Source: Chrysomallon squamiferum (lineage: Eukaryota; Mollusca; Gastropoda; Neomphalida; Peltospiridae). From it: DNA of 60,000 bases. The translations under genes and the position numbers were made by a program. This document shows positions 1-14,172 of the stretch, in pieces. Within the stretch, counting starts at the first letter, position 1. Every line of letters starts with the position of its first letter. Location of the stretch: assembly GCA_012295275.1 (NCBI GenBank), contig CM022671.1:9723212-9783211 (forward strand), in the 5' to 3' direction. Under the pieces are notes generated by a model. It was given only the letters and a program-made list of their open reading frames with translations, did not search any database and had not been told where the DNA came from.

Positions 1-62
1 TTTGTATTTGTTTTAATGTTTGTCAAATGAAATAATGACATTTCTCCGGTTTGTTTTCTCAG

Positions 63-221
63 GATGAGAAGAGGAAATCGAAGAGGAAACCGAAGAAGAG
101 ACCGAAGAGGAGAATCCACACATGCACCATCTGCTTAAGAATGGTGTAGTCGAAGGACATCACCGAAATGGTAAACAGAAATGTCTGTACATTTTGTAAA
201 GAACAAATTAATAAAAAGTGA
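63..221 (+). pseudogene. terminal-exon-like copy 1, one in-frame stop
   Basis: It follows the acceptor TTTTCTCAG that ends at 62. The frame starting at 63 gives a very basic stretch (DEKRKSKRKPKKRPKRR) and then HTCTICLRMV. A TAG at 147-149 stands where copy 2 has CAG. Reading past it, the frame continues to a second cysteine pair (VCTFC) and a TGA at 219-221, with AATAAA alongside. Only the TAG separates it from copy 2 in organisation. It could be a pseudo-exon or an alternative exon with an early stop. The protein family is not recognised. Confidence 0.5.
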
Positions 222-531
222 AAAATAAAAATATTTACTTTAGAAAAGGTATTAAAATAAAATGAAATAAAATAATTTTAATAATGATAATAATTTTGCA
301 GTGATGATCAAAATAGTAATAGTTATACTACTGATGATGAATATACTGAAGTTAACAAGAGCATTAACTACGATGACATCAACGTCATCATCATCACATT
401 AAAGATAATAATAACAATTATCATGATGACGATAGTAATGAGAGTAACACTAGTAATGATGGAATTAAATTTGTATTTGTTATAATGTTTGTTAAAAGAA
501 ATAAATACATTTCTACAGTTTATTTTCTCAG

Positions 532-651
532 GATGAGCAGACGAAACCAAAGAGTAGAATCTACACATGCACCTTTTGCTTAAGAATGGTGCAGTCGAAG
601 GACATCACCGAAATGGTAAACAGAAATGTCTGTACAATTTGTAAAGAATAA
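532..651 (+). CDS. putative terminal exon with CxxC...CxxC, copy 2 (open)
   Basis: This is the only copy that is fully open. After the acceptor TATTTTCTCAG (ending at 531) 39 codons run to TAA at 649-651. AATAAA hexamers lie at 647-652 and 655-660, as expected of a last exon. The peptide begins DEQTKPKSR, then has TCTFCLRMV, 17 residues between the two cysteine pairs, and ends VCTICKE. Two CxxC pairs at this spacing suggest a small zinc-binding knuckle or ribbon (inference). I do not recognise the family. No upstream exon is visible, so expression is unproven. Confidence 0.4.
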   Translation, partial: DEQTKPKSRIYTCTFCLRMVQSKDITEMVNRNVCTICKE

Positions 652-919
652 ATTAATAAAAATTGAAAAAAGAACTATTTGCTTGAAAAAAGTAATTAAA
701 ATAAAATGAAAGAAATTAATAGTAATAATATTAGTAAAAATAATATTGAGAGTGATAGTATTAAATTTAATTAAAATCATCATCACCATGATGAAGCAGA
801 ATTTTAGAACAATATGACTAAAACAATAAGAGTAATACTAGTAGTAATGGAATTAGTTTTGTATTTGTTTTAATGTTTGTTAAATGAAATAATGACATTT
901 CCACGGTTTGTTTTCTCAG

Positions 920-1109
920 GATGAGAAGAGGAAATCGAAGAGGAAACCGAACAGGAGACCGAAGAGGAGACTTAAGAAGTGACCGAAGAGGAGACTGAAG
1001 AGGAGAATCCACACATGCACCATCTGCTTAAGAATGGTGTAGTCAAAGGACATCACAGAAATAGTAATCAGAAATGCCTCTACATTTCGTAAAGAACAAG
1101 TTAATAAAA
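920..1109 (+). pseudogene. terminal-exon-like copy 3, disrupted
   Basis: The acceptor TTTTCTCAG ends at 919. The basic AGG/AAG-rich stretch is longer than in other copies, apparently through internal duplication of GACCGAAGAGGAGA-like pieces, and it hits TGA at 980-982. The second cysteine pair is lost: its TGT codons have become TCT and CGT. This looks like a decayed copy. Confidence 0.5.
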
Positions 1110-1400
1110 GTGAAAAATAAAAATATTTGCTTCAGAAAAAGTTATTAAAATAAAATGAAATAAATTAGTTTTAATAATATTAATAATTTTTACAATAATA
1201 ATGAAAATATGATGATGACTATAATTTAACTATAAGTTAACAAGAACAATAACAACGATGACAGCGACATCATCATCAGATCTAATAATGAGAATTATCG
1301 CAATGATGATAGTAATTATGGTAACACTAATAATGATTGAATTAAATTTGTATTTGTTTTAAAGTTTGTTAAATGAAATATGTATGGTTTGTTTTCTCAG

Positions 1401-1539
1401 GACGAGAAGAGGAAAGTGAAGAAGAGTCTTCAAATGCATCTTTTTCTTAAGAATGCTGCAGCAGAAGGATATCACCTAAATCGTAAACAGAAATGACTGT
1501 ACATTCTGTGAAGAAGAAATTAATAAAAACTGAAATATA
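1401..1539 (+). pseudogene. terminal-exon-like copy 4, frameshifted
   Basis: The acceptor TGTTTTCTCAG ends at 1400. The block is about two bases shorter than copy 1 before the TTAAGAATG core, which throws the cysteine part out of frame. The first CxxC is not preserved. It is the most diverged copy and lies next to the satellite. Confidence 0.45.
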
Positions 1540-1595
1540 AAAATATAAAAATCTCCGTCCTTCCTTTGATGGAGGTCTCCATCAATACAACATTC

Positions 1596-1821
1596 TTTAG
1601 AGAAAATTTAATAATAAAAAAATACCAAAATATTACTAAAATACAAAAGAAATAAAAAATTCTAAAATTCTCAAATGACACAATAAATTATTTTATTTAC
1701 GGATTTTTTTATTTTAACAGCAGCAAGCAAAGTAGACAGGATAGAATCAATAAATAAGTAAACAAATAAATAAAGTATCAAACTGTATTGTTGAAAATCG
1801 ATATTATTTTTAGTTTGCTTA
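1596..1821 (+). repeat. degenerate first copy of the satellite linker
   Basis: This segment matches the later linkers (AAAATTTAATAATAAA, TTATTTTATTTACGGATTTT, AGTAGACAGGATAGAATC, AAATAAAGTATCAAACTG) but carries more changes than any internal copy. That is usual for array edges, which escape homogenisation. Confidence 0.8.
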
Positions 1822-3298
1822 GTGAGTACATCTCAAGTAAGGCACCTAACTCTAATGTGTTTTCGTGAACACATATCACTAAAGGGAGATACGTCTAATC
1901 GATATAATTTTTAATTTGCTTAGTAAGTACATCTCAAGTAAGTGACCTAATTATAATCTGTGTTGGTGAACACATATCACTAAAGGGAGATAAGTCTAAA
2001 CGATATGGTTTTTAGTTTCCTTAGTATATATATATATATAATCACGTACAGAAATAAACACATAAACATAAATCTCTTTTTCTGAATACATATCACTAAA
2101 GGGAAATAAGTCTAAACGATATGATTTTTAGTTTCCTTAGTGTGTATATATATATATATAATATATATATATATAAATAAAACATATATATATATATATA
2201 TATATAATGATATATACAAAGAAAACATCTCGTTAGGAAAGCATATCAAATTCTAAGAGAAACAATATTTAATTAATTAAAAATTGACAGAAAATTTTAT
2301 AATAAATAAAAATCAGAATATTAATAAAATACAAAAGAAATGATAAATTCTGATATTAAAAACCCATTCTATCAAACGTCACAAATAATTATTTTATTTA
2401 GTGATTTTTTTATTTTAACAACAACAACAAAGTAGACAGGATAGAATGAATAAATAAGTAAACAAATAAATAAAGTATCAAACTGTATTGTGGAAAATGG
2501 ATATAATTTTTAGTTTGGTTAGTGAGTACATCTCACGTAAGGGACCTAACTTTAATATGTTTCGTGAACACATTTCACTAAAGGGAGAGAAGTCTAATCG
2601 ATATAATTTTTCTTTGCACAGTTCATCTCAAGTAGGAGACCTAATTAAAATCTGTGTCAGTGAACACATATCACTAAAGGGAGATAAGTCTAATCGATAA
2701 AATGTTTAATTTCCTTAGTGAGTACATCTCACGTAAGGGACCTAACTCTAATAGGTTTCGTGAACACATATCACTAAAGGGAGATAAGTCTAGTCGATAT
2801 AATTTTTAATTTTCTTTGTGAGTACATCTCAAGTAAGTGACCTAATTAAAATCTGTGTCAGTGAACACATATCACTAAAGGGAGATAATTCTAATCGATA
2901 TAATTTTTACTTTCCTTAGTGAGTACGTCTCACGTAAGGGACCTAACTCTAATATGTTTCGTGAACACATATCAATAAAGGGAGATAAGTCTAATCGATA
3001 TGATTTTTAATTTGCTTAGTGAGTACATCTCAAGTAAGTGACCTAAGTATAATCTGTGTTCGTGAACACATATCACTAAAGGGAGATAAGTCTAATCGAT
3101 ATAATTTTTACTTTCCTTAGTGAGTACGTCTCACGTAAGGGACCTAACTCTAATATGTGTCGTGAACACATATCACTAAAGGGAGATAAGTCTAAACGAT
3201 ATGATGTTTAGTTTCCTTAGAATATATATATCATATCGTTTATATATATATAATCACATACACAAATAAACACATACACATATATACAGGGAAAGATC

Positions 3299-3588
3299 TC
3301 GTTAGGAAAGCATATAAAATTCTAAGAGAAACAATATTTAATTAGTTTAAAATTTCCAGAAAATTGTATAATAAATAAAAATCAGAATATTAATAAAATA
3401 CAAAAGAAATGATAAATTCTGATATTAAAAACCCATTCTATCAAACGTCACAAATAATTATTTTATTTAGTGATTTTTTTATTTTAACAACAAGCAAAGT
3501 AGACAGGATAGAATGAATAAATAAGTAAACAAATAAATAAAGTATCAAACTGTATTGTGGAAAATGGATATAATTTTTAGTTTGCTTA
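3299..3588 (+). repeat. AT-rich inter-block linker of the left satellite (type copy)
   Basis: The type copy runs from CTCGTTAGGAAAGC to the first dimer. It includes AAATTCTGATATTAAAAACC, TCTATCAAACGTCACAAA, the TTAGTGATTTTTTTATTTTA stretch, GCAAAGTAGACAGGATAGAA and AAAGTATCAAACTG. It is preceded by (TA)n and a CACATACACATATATA tract. Copies start near 2231, 3299, 4258, 5067, 5946, 7019, 8309, 9680, 10791, 12112, 12837, 14173, 15330, 16710, 17385, 18430 (damaged), 19198, 20519, 21299, 21972 and 22928. Spacing varies from about 0.67 to 1.38 kb because the number of dimers differs. Confidence 0.95.
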
Positions 3589-5860
3589 GTGAGTACATCT
3601 CACGTAAGGGACCTAACTTTAATATGTGTTGGTGAACACATATCAATAAAGGGAGAGAAGTCTAATCGATATAATTTTTACTTTGCTTAGTGAGTACATC
3701 TCACGTAAGGGACCTAACTCTAATATGTTTCGTGAAAACATTTCACTAAAGGAAGATAAGTCTAATCGATATAATTTTTAATTTGCTTAGTGAGTACATC
3801 TCAAGTAAGTGACCTAATTATAATCTGTGTTCGTGAACACATATCACAAAAGGGAGATAAATCTAATCGATATAATTTTTACTTTGCTTAGTGAGTACAT
3901 CTCACGTAAGGGACCTAACTCTAATATGTTTCGTGAACACATTTCACTAAAGGGAGATAAGTCCATTCGATATAATTTTTAATTTGCTTAGTGAGTACAT
4001 CTCAAGTAGGTGACCTAATTAAAATCTGTGTCAGTGAACACATATCACTAAAGGGAGATAAGTCTAATCGATATAATTTTTACTTTCCTTAGTGAGTACA
4101 TCTCACGTAAGGGACCTAACTCTAATATGTGTCGTGAACACATATCACTAAATGGAGATAAGTCTAAACGATATGATTTTTAGTTTTCTTAGTGTGTATA
4201 TATATATATAATGATATACACAAATAAACACATACACATATATAGAGAGAAACATCTCGTTAGGAAAGCATATCAAATTCTAAGAGAAACAATATTTAAT
4301 TAATTAAAAATTGACAGAAAATTTTATATTAAATAAAAATCAGAATATTAATAAAATACAAAAGAAATGATAAATTCTGATATTAAAACCGATTCTATCA
4401 AACGTCACAAATAATTATTTTATTTAGTGATTTTTTTATTTTAACAACAAGCAAAGTAGACAGGATAGAATGAATAAATAAGTAAACAAATAAATAAAGT
4501 ATCAAACTGTATTGTGGAAAATCGAAATAATTTTTAGTTTGGTTAGTGAGTACATCTCACGAAAGGGACCTAACTTTAATATGTTTCGTGAACACATTTC
4601 ACTAAAGGGAGAGAATTCTAATCGATATAATTTTTCTTTGCTTAGTGAGTTCATCTCAAGTAGGAGACCTAATTAAAATCTGTGTCAGTGAAACCATATC
4701 ACTAAAGGGAGATAAGTCTAATCGATAAAATGTTTAATTTCCTTAGTGAGTACATCTCACGTAAGGGACCTAACTCTAATAGGTTTCGTGAACACATATC
4801 ACTAAAGGGAGATAAGTCTAGTCGATATAATTTTTAATTTTCTTTGTGAGTACATCTCAAGTAAGTGACCTAATTATAATCTGTGATCGTGAACACATAT
4901 CACTCAAGGGAGATAAGTCTAATCGATATAATTTTTACTTTCCTTAGTGAGTACATCTCAAGTAATGGGATTAACACTAATCTGTTTTTCTGAACACATA
5001 TCACTAAAGGGAGATAAGTCTAAACGATATGATTTTTAGTTTCCTTAGTGTGTATATATATATATCTCGTTAGGAAAGGATATAAAATTCTAAGAGAAAC
5101 AATAGTTAATTAATTAAAAATTGCCAGAAAATTTTATAATAAATAAAAATCAGAATATTAATAAAATACAAGAGAAATGATAAATTCTGATATTAAAAAC
5201 CCATTCTATCAAACGTCCCAAATAATTATTTTATTTAGTGATTTTTTTATTTTAGCAACAACAAGGAAAGTAGACAGGATAGAATGAATAAATAAGTAAA
5301 AAAATAAAGTATCAAACTGTATTGCGGAAAGTGGATATAATTTTTAGTTTGCTTAGTGAGTACATCTCACGTAAGGGACCTAACTCTCAAATGTTTCGTG
5401 AACACATTTCACTAAAGGGAGATAAGTCTAATCGATAGAATTTTTAATTTGCTTAGTGAGTACATCTCAAGTAGGTGACCTAATTAAAATCTGTGTTAGT
5501 GAACACATATCACTAAAGGGAGATAAGTCGAATCGATATAATTTTTAATTTTCTTTGTAAGTATATCTCAAGTAAGTGACTTCATTATAATCTGTGTTCG
5601 TGAACACATATCTCTAAAGGGAAATAAGTCTAATCGATAAAAATTTTAATTTGCTTAGTGAGTACACCTCAAGTAAGTGACCTAATTATAATCTGTGTTC
5701 GTGAACACATATCACTAAAGGGAGATAAGTCTAATCGATATAATTTTTACTTTCCTTAGTGAGTACATCTCAACTAATGGGCTTAACACTAATCTGTTTT
5801 TCTGAACACATATCACTAAAGGGAGATAAGTCTAAACGATATGATTTTTAGTTTCCTTTA

Positions 5861-5906
<46 letters not shown>

Positions 5907-8900
5907 CACAAAAAAACACATACACATATATACAGAGAAACATCTCGTTAGGAAAGCATATAAAATTCTAAGAGAAACAATATTTAATTAATTAAAAATT
6001 GCCAGAAAATTTTATAATAAATAAAAATCAGAATATTAATAAAATACAAAAGAAATGATAAATTCTGATATTAAAAACCCATTCTATCAAACGTCACAAA
6101 TAATTATTTTATTTAGTGATTTTTTTATTTTAAAAACAACAAGCAAAGTAGACAGGATAGAATGAATAAATAAGTAAACAAATAAATAAAGTATCAAACT
6201 GTATTGCGGAAAGAAAGGGATATAATTTTTTACTTTGCTTAGTGAGTACATCTCAAAAATCTAATATGTTTCGTGAACACATTTCACTAAAGGGAGATAA
6301 GTCTAATTGATATAATTTTAATTTGTTAATGAGTACATCTCAAGTAGGAGACGTAATTAAAAAATGTCAGTGTGAACACATATCACTAAAGGGAGATAAG
6401 TCTAATCGATATAATTTTTAATTTCCTTAGTGAGTACATCTCACGTAAGGGACCTAACTCTAATATGTTTCGTGAACACATTTCACTAAAGGGAGATAAG
6501 TCTAATCGATAGAATTTTTAATTTGCTTAGTGAGTACATCTCAAGTAAGTGACATAATTATAATCTGTGTTCGTGAACACATATCACTAAAGGCAGATAA
6601 GTCTAATCGATATAATTTTTACTTTTCTTAGTGAGTACATCTCACGTAAGGGACCTAACTCTAATATGTTTCGTGAACACATATCACTAAAGGGAGATAA
6701 GTCTAATCGATATAATTTTAAATTTGCTTAGTGAGTACATCTCAAGTAAGTGGCCTAATTATAATCTGTGTTCGTGAACACATATCACTAAAGGGGGATA
6801 AGTCTAATCGATGTAATTTTTACTTTCGTTAGTGAGTATGTCTCAAGTAATGGGCTTAACATAAATCTCTTTTTCTGAATACATATCAGTAAAGGGAAAT
6901 AAGTCTAATCGATATGATTTTTAGTTTCCTTAGAGTGTATATATATATATCTATCTATATATATATATATAATTATATACACAAAAAAACACATACACAT
7001 ATATACAGAGAAACATCTCGTTAGGAAAGCATATCAAATTGTAAGAGAAACAATATTTAATTAATTAAAAATTGCCAGAAAATTTTATAATAAATAAAAA
7101 TCAGAATATTACTAAAATACAAAAGAAATGATAAATTCTGATATTAAAAACCCATTCTATCAAACGTCACAAATAATTATTTTATTTAGTGATTTTTTTT
7201 TTTTAACAACAACAAAGCAAAGTAGACAGGATAGAATGAATAAATAAGTAAACAAATAAATAAAGTATCAAACTGCATTGCGGAAAGTGGATATAATTTT
7301 TAGTTTGCTTACGGAGTACATCTCACGTAAGGGACCTAACTGTAATATGTGTTGGTGAACACATATCACTAAAGGGACAGAAGTCTAATCGATATAATTT
7401 TTACTTTGCTTAGTGAGTACATCTCACGTAAGGGACCTAAATCTAATATGTTTCGTGAACACATTTCACTAAAGGGAGATAAGTCTAATCGATAGAATTT
7501 TTAATTTGCTTATTGAGTACATCTCAAGTAGGAGACCTAATTAAAATCTGTGTCAGTGAACACATATCACTAAAGGGAGATAAGTCTAATCGATATAATT
7601 TTTAATTTTCTTTGTGAGTACATCTCAAGTAAGTGACTTGATTATAATCTGTGTTCGTGAACACATATCACTAAAGGGAGATAAGTCTAATCGATATAAT
7701 GTTTAATTTCCTTAGTGAGTACATCTCACGTAAGGGACCTAACTCTCAAATGTTTCGTGAACACATTTCACTAAAGGGAGATAAGTCTAATCGATAGAAT
7801 TTTTAATTTGCTTAGTGAGTACATCTCAAGTAGGTGACCTAATTAAAATCTGTGTTAGTGAACACATATCACTAAAGGGAGATAAGTCGAATCGATATAA
7901 TTTTTAATTTTCTTTGTAAGTACATCTCAAGTAAGTGACTTCATTATAATCTGTGTTCGTGAACACATATCTCTAAAGGGAAATAAGTCTAAACGATAAA
8001 AATTTTAATTTGCTTAGTGAGTACACCTCAAGTAAGTGACCTAATTATAATCTGTGTTCGTGAACACATATCACTAAAGGGAGATAAGTCTAATCGATAT
8101 AATTTTTACTTTCCTTAGTGAGTACATCTCAACTAATGGGCTTAACACTAATCTGTTTTTCTGAACACATATCACTAAAGGGAGATAAGTCTAAACGATA
8201 TGATTTTTAGTTTCCTTAGTGTGTATATATATATCTATATATATATATATATATATATATAATTATATACACAAAAAAACACATACACATATATACAGAG
8301 AAACATCTCGTTAGGAAAGCATATAAAATTCTATGAGAAACAATATTTAATTAATTAAAAATTGCCAGAAAATTTTATAATAAATAAAATCCAGAATATT
8401 AATAAAATAGAAAAGAAATGATAAATTCTGATATTAAAAACCCATTCTATCAAACGTCACAAATAATTATTTTATTTAGTGATTTTTTTATTTTAACAAC
8501 AACAAGCAAAGTAGACAGGATAGAATGAATAAATAAGTAAACAAATAAATAAAGTATCAAACTGTATTGCGGAAAGTGGATATAATTTTTAGTTTGCTTA
8601 GTGAGTACATCTCACGTAAGGGACCTAACTGTAATATGTGTTCGTGAACACATTTCACTAAAGGGAGATAAGTCTAATCGATAGAATTTGTAATTTGCTT
8701 GAGTACATCTCAAGTGGAGACGTAATTAAAATCTGTGTCAAACACATATCACTAAAGGGAGATAAGTCTAATCGATATAATTTTTAATTTGCTTAGTGAG
8801 TACATCTCAAGTAGGGGACCTAAATCTAATATGTTTCGTGAACACATTTCACTAAAGGGAGATAAGTCTAATCGATAGAATTTGTAATTTGCTTATTGAG

Positions 8901-9679
8901 TACATCTCAAGTAGGAGACCTAATTAAAATCTGTGTCAGTGAACACATATCACTAAAGGGAGATAAGTCTAATCGATATAATTTTTAATTTTCTTTGTGA
9001 GTACATCTCAAGTAAGTGACTTGATTATAATCTGTGTTCGTGAACACATATCACTAAAGGGAGATAAGTCTAATCGATATAATGTTTAATTTCCTTAGTG
9101 AGTACATCTCACGTAAGGACCTAACTCTCAAATGTTTCGTGAACACATTTCACTAAAGGGAGATAAGTCTAATCGATAGAATTTTTAATTTGCTTAGTGA
9201 GTACATCTCAAGTAGGTGACCTAATTAAAATCTGTGTTAGTGAACACATATCACTAAAGGGAGATAAGTCGAATCGATATAATTTTTAATTTTCTTTGTA
9301 AGTACATCTCAAGTAAGTGACTTCATTATAATCTGTGTTCGTGAACACATATCTCTAAAGGGAAATAAGTCTAAACGATAAAAATTTTAATTTGCTTAGT
9401 GAGTACACCTCAAGTAAGTGACCTAATTATAATCTGTGTTCGTGAACACATATCACTAAAGGGAGATAAGTCTAATCGATATAATTTTTACTTTCCTTAG
9501 TGAGTACATCTCAACTAATGGGCTTAACACTAATCTGTTTTTCTGAACACATATCACTAAAGGGAGATAAGTCTAAACGATATGATTTTTACTTTCATTA
9601 GTGTGTATATATATATCTATATATATATATATAATTATATACACAAAAAAACACATACACATATATACAGAGAAACATC

Positions 9680-12600
9680 TCGTTAGGAAAGCATATAAAA
9701 TTCTAAGAGAAACAATATTTAATTAATTAAAAATTGTCAGAAAATTTTATAATAAATAAAATCCAGAATATTAATAAAATAGAAAAGAAATGATAAATTC
9801 TGATATTAAAATCCCATTCTATCAAACGTCACAAATAATTATTTTATTTAGTGATTTTTTTATTTTAACAACAACAAGCAAAGTAGACAGGATAGACTGA
9901 ATAAATAAGTAAACAAATAAATAAAGTATCAAACTGTATTGCGGAAAGTGGATGTAATTTTTTTGCTTAGTTTCTCACTTAAGGACCTAACTGTAATATG
10001 TGTTAGTAAACACATATCACTAAAGGGAGAGAAGTACATCTCACTTAAGGGACCTAACTGTAATATGTGTTGGTAAACACATATCACTAAAGGGAGAGAA
10101 GTCTAATCGATATAATTTTTAATTTGCTTATTGAGTACATCTCAAGTAGGAGACCTAATTAAAATCTGTGTCAGTGAACACATATCACTAAAGGGAGATA
10201 AGTCTAATCGATATAATGTTTAATTTCCTTAGTGAGTACATCTCACGTAAGGGACCTAACTCTAATATGTTTCGTGAACACATTTCACCAAAGGGAGATA
10301 AGTCTAATCGATAGAATTTGTAATTTGCTTAGTGAGTACATCTCAAGTAGGTGACCTAATTAAAATCTGTGTCAGTGAACACATGTCACGAAAGGGAGAT
10401 AAGTCTAATCGATATAATTTTTTCTTTGCTTAGTGAGTACATCTCACGTAAGGGACCTAACTCTAATAGGTTTCCTGAACACTTATCACTAAAGGGAGAT
10501 AAGTCTAATCGATATAATTTTTAATTTTCTTTGTGAGTACATCTCAAGTAAGATATAATTTTTAATTTCCTTAGTGGGTACATTTCAAGGAAGTGACCTA
10601 ATTATAATATGTGATCGTGAACACATATCACTAAAGGGAGATAAGTCTAATCGATATAATTTTTACTTTCCTTAGTGAGTACATCTCAAGTAATGGGCTT
10701 AACACTAATCTGTTTTTCTGAACACATATCACTAAAGGAAGATAAGTCTAAACGATATGATTTTTAGTTTCCTTAGTGTGTATGTATATATCTCGTTAGG
10801 AAAGCATATAAAATTCTAAGAGTAACAATATTTAATTAATTAAAAATTGCGAGAAAATTTTTATAATAAAAATAAAAATCAGAATATTAATAAAAAATAA
10901 AAAAAGAAATGATAAATTCTGATATTAAAACCCATTCTATCAAACGTCACAAATAATTATTTTATTTAGTGATTTTTTTATTTTACAACAACAAGCAAAG
11001 TAGACAGGATAGAATGAATAAATAAGTAAACAAATAAATAAAGTATCAAACTGTATTGTGGAAAGTGGATATAATTTTTACTTTGCTTAGTGAGTACATC
11101 TCACGTAAGGGACCTAAATCTAATATGTTTCGTGAACACATTTCACTAAAGGGAGATAAGTCTAATCGATAGAATTTGTAATTTGCTTTAGTGAGTACAT
11201 CTCAAGTAGGAGACGTAATTAAAATCTGTGTCAGTGAACACATATCACTAAAGGGAGATAAGTCTAATCGATATAATGTTTAATTTCCTTAGTGAGTACA
11301 TCTCACGTAAGGGACCTAACTCTAATATGTTTCGTGAACACATTTCACTAAAGGGAGATAAGTCTAATCGATAGAATTTTTAATTTGCTTAGTGAGTACA
11401 TCTCAAGTAGGTGACCTAATTAAAATCTGTGTCAGTGAACACATATCACTAAAGGGAGATAAGTCTAATCGATATAATTTTTAATTTTCTTTGTAAGTAC
11501 ATCTCAAGTAAGTGACTTGATTATAATCTGTGTTCGTGAACACATATCACTAAAGGGAGATAAGTCTAATCGATATAATGTTTAATTTCCTTAGTGTACA
11601 TCTCACGTAAGGGACCTAACTCTCAAATGTTTCGTGAACACATTTCACTAAAGGGAGATAAGTCTAATCGATATAATTTTTAATTTGTGTTCGTACATCT
11701 CAAGTAACCTAATTAAAATCTGTGTTAGTGAACACATATCACTAAAGGGAGATAAGTCGAATCGATATAATTTTTAATTTTCTTTGTAAGTACATCTCAA
11801 GTAAGTGACCTCATTATAATCTGTGTTCGTGAACACATATCTCTAAAGGGAAATAAGTCTAAACGATAAAAATTTTAATTTGCTTAGTGAGTACACCTCA
11901 ACTAATGGGCTTAACACTAATCTGTTTTTCTGAACACATATCACTAAAGGGAGATAAGTCTAAACGATATGATTTTTACTTTCATTAGTGTGTATATATA
12001 TATCTATATAAACGATATATTTTATTTCATTATATATATATAAATATCATATATATATATATATATATATATACAAAAAAAACATACACAATATATATAG
12101 AGAAAACATCTCGTTAGGAAAGCATATAAAATTCTAAGAGAAACAATATTTAATTAATTAAAAATTGTCAGAAAATTTTATAATAAATAAAATCCAGAAT
12201 ATTAATAAAATAGAAAAGAAATGATAAATTCTGATATTAAAAACCCATTCTATCAAACGTCACAAATAATTATTTTATTTAGTGATTTTTTTATTTTAAC
12301 AACAACAAGCAAAGTAGACAGGATAGAATGAATAAATAAGTAAACAAATAAATAAAGTATCAAACTGTATTGCGGAAAGTGGATGTAATTTTTAGTTTGC
12401 TTAGTGAGTACACATCTCACTCTAACTGTAATATGTGTTGGTAAACACATATCACTAAAGGGAGACTCACTTAAGGGACCTAACTGTAATATGTGTTGGT
12501 AAACACATATCACTAAAGGGAGAGAAGTCTAATCGATATAATTTTTAATTTGCATAGAGAGTACATCTCAAGTAGGTGACCTAATTAAAATCTGTGTGAG

Positions 12601-14172
12601 CGAACACATATCACTAAAGGGAGATAAATCTAATCGATATAATTTTTACTTTCCTTAGTGAGTACATCTCACGTAAGGGACCTAACTCTAATATGTGTCG
12701 TGAACACATATCACTAAATGGAGATAAGTCTAAACGATATGATTTTTAGTTTCCTTAGTGTGTATATATATATCTATATATATATATAATTATATACACA
12801 AAAAAACACATACACATATATATAGAGAAACATCTCGTTAGGAAAGCATATGAAATTCTAAGAGAAACAATATTTAATTAGTTAAAAATTACCAGAAAAG
12901 TTTATAATAAATAAAAATCAGAATATTAATAAAATACAAAAGAAATGATAAATTCTGATATTAAAAACCCATTCTATCAAACGTCACAAATAATTATTTT
13001 ATTTAGTGATATTTTTATTTTAACAACAACAAGCAAAGTAGACAGGATAGAATAAATAAATAAGTAAAGAAATAAATAAAGTATCAAACTGCATTGCGGA
13101 AAGTGGATATAATTTTTAGTTTGCTTACGGAGTACATCTCACGTAAGGGACCTAACTGTAATATGTGTTGGTGAACACATATCACTAAAGGGACAGAAGT
13201 CTAATCGATATAATTTTTACTTTGCTTAGTGAGTACATCTCAAGTAGTGAGTACATCTCAATCGATATAATTTTTACTTTCCTTAGTGAGTAATCTCACG
13301 TAAGGGACCTAAATCTAATATGTTTCGTGAACACATTTCACTAAAGGGAGATAAGTCTAATCGATAGAATTTGTAATTTGCTTATTGAGTACATCTCAAG
13401 TAGGAGACCTAATTAAAATCTGTGTCAGTGAACACATATCACTAAAGGGAGATAAGTCTAATCGATATAATTTTTAATTTTCTTTGTGAGTACATCTCAA
13501 GTAAGTGACTTGATTATAATCTGTGTTCGTGAACACATATCACTAAAGGGAGATAAGTCTAATCGATATAATGTTTAATTTCCTTAGTGAGTACATCTCA
13601 CGTAAGGGACCTAACTCTCAAATGTTTCGTGAACACATTTCACTAAAGGGAGATAAGTCTAATCGATAGAATTTTTAATTTGCTTAGTGAGTACATCTCA
13701 AGTAGGTGACCTAATTAAAATCTGTGTTAGTGAACACATATCACTAAAGGGAGATAAGTCGAATCGATAGAATTTTTAATTTTCTTTGTAAGTACATCTC
13801 AAGTAAGTGACTTCATTATAATCTGTGTTCGTGAACACATATCTCTAAAGGGAAATAAGTCTAAACGATAAAAATTTTAATTTGCTTAGTGAGTACACCT
13901 CAAGTAAGTGACCTAATTATAATCTGTGTTCGTGAACACATATCACTAAAGGGAGATAAGTCTAATCGATATAATTTTTACTTTCCTTAGTGAGTACATC
14001 TCAACTAATGGGCTTAACACTAATCTGTTTTTCTGAACACATATCACTAAAGGGAGATAAGTCTAAACGATATGATTTTTAGTTTCCTTAGTGTGTATAT
14101 ATATATCTATATATATATATATATATATTATATACACAAAAAAACACATACACATATATACAGAGAAACATC
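9680..14172 (+). repeat. super-unit copy 1 (four blocks, about 4.5 kb)
   Basis: Four blocks with linkers at 9680, 10791, 12112 and 12837 recur in order in the next super-unit. Private variants tie the copies together: CACATGTCACGAAAG at about 10379, TTTCACCAAAG near 10284, and TTTCCTGAACACTTATC near 10470. Each is found once per super-unit. Confidence 0.8.

Larger units (their letters stand above)
1..1560 (+). repeat. four tandem copies of an exon-bearing unit
   Basis: The same block recurs with starts near 1 (the first copy runs in from outside the window), 470, 858 and 1347, so units are about 390-490 bp. Each copy has a TTTGTATTTGTT lead-in, a pyrimidine-rich acceptor (TTTTCTCAG), a purine-rich exon-like block with AGAGGAAA-type triplets, a TTAAGAATG core, AATAAA signals, and a spacer of GAT/AAT triplets. 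Copies differ by substitutions and indels. The layout suggests tandem duplication of the last exon of a plus-strand gene whose upstream exons lie outside the window. Confidence 0.85.
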
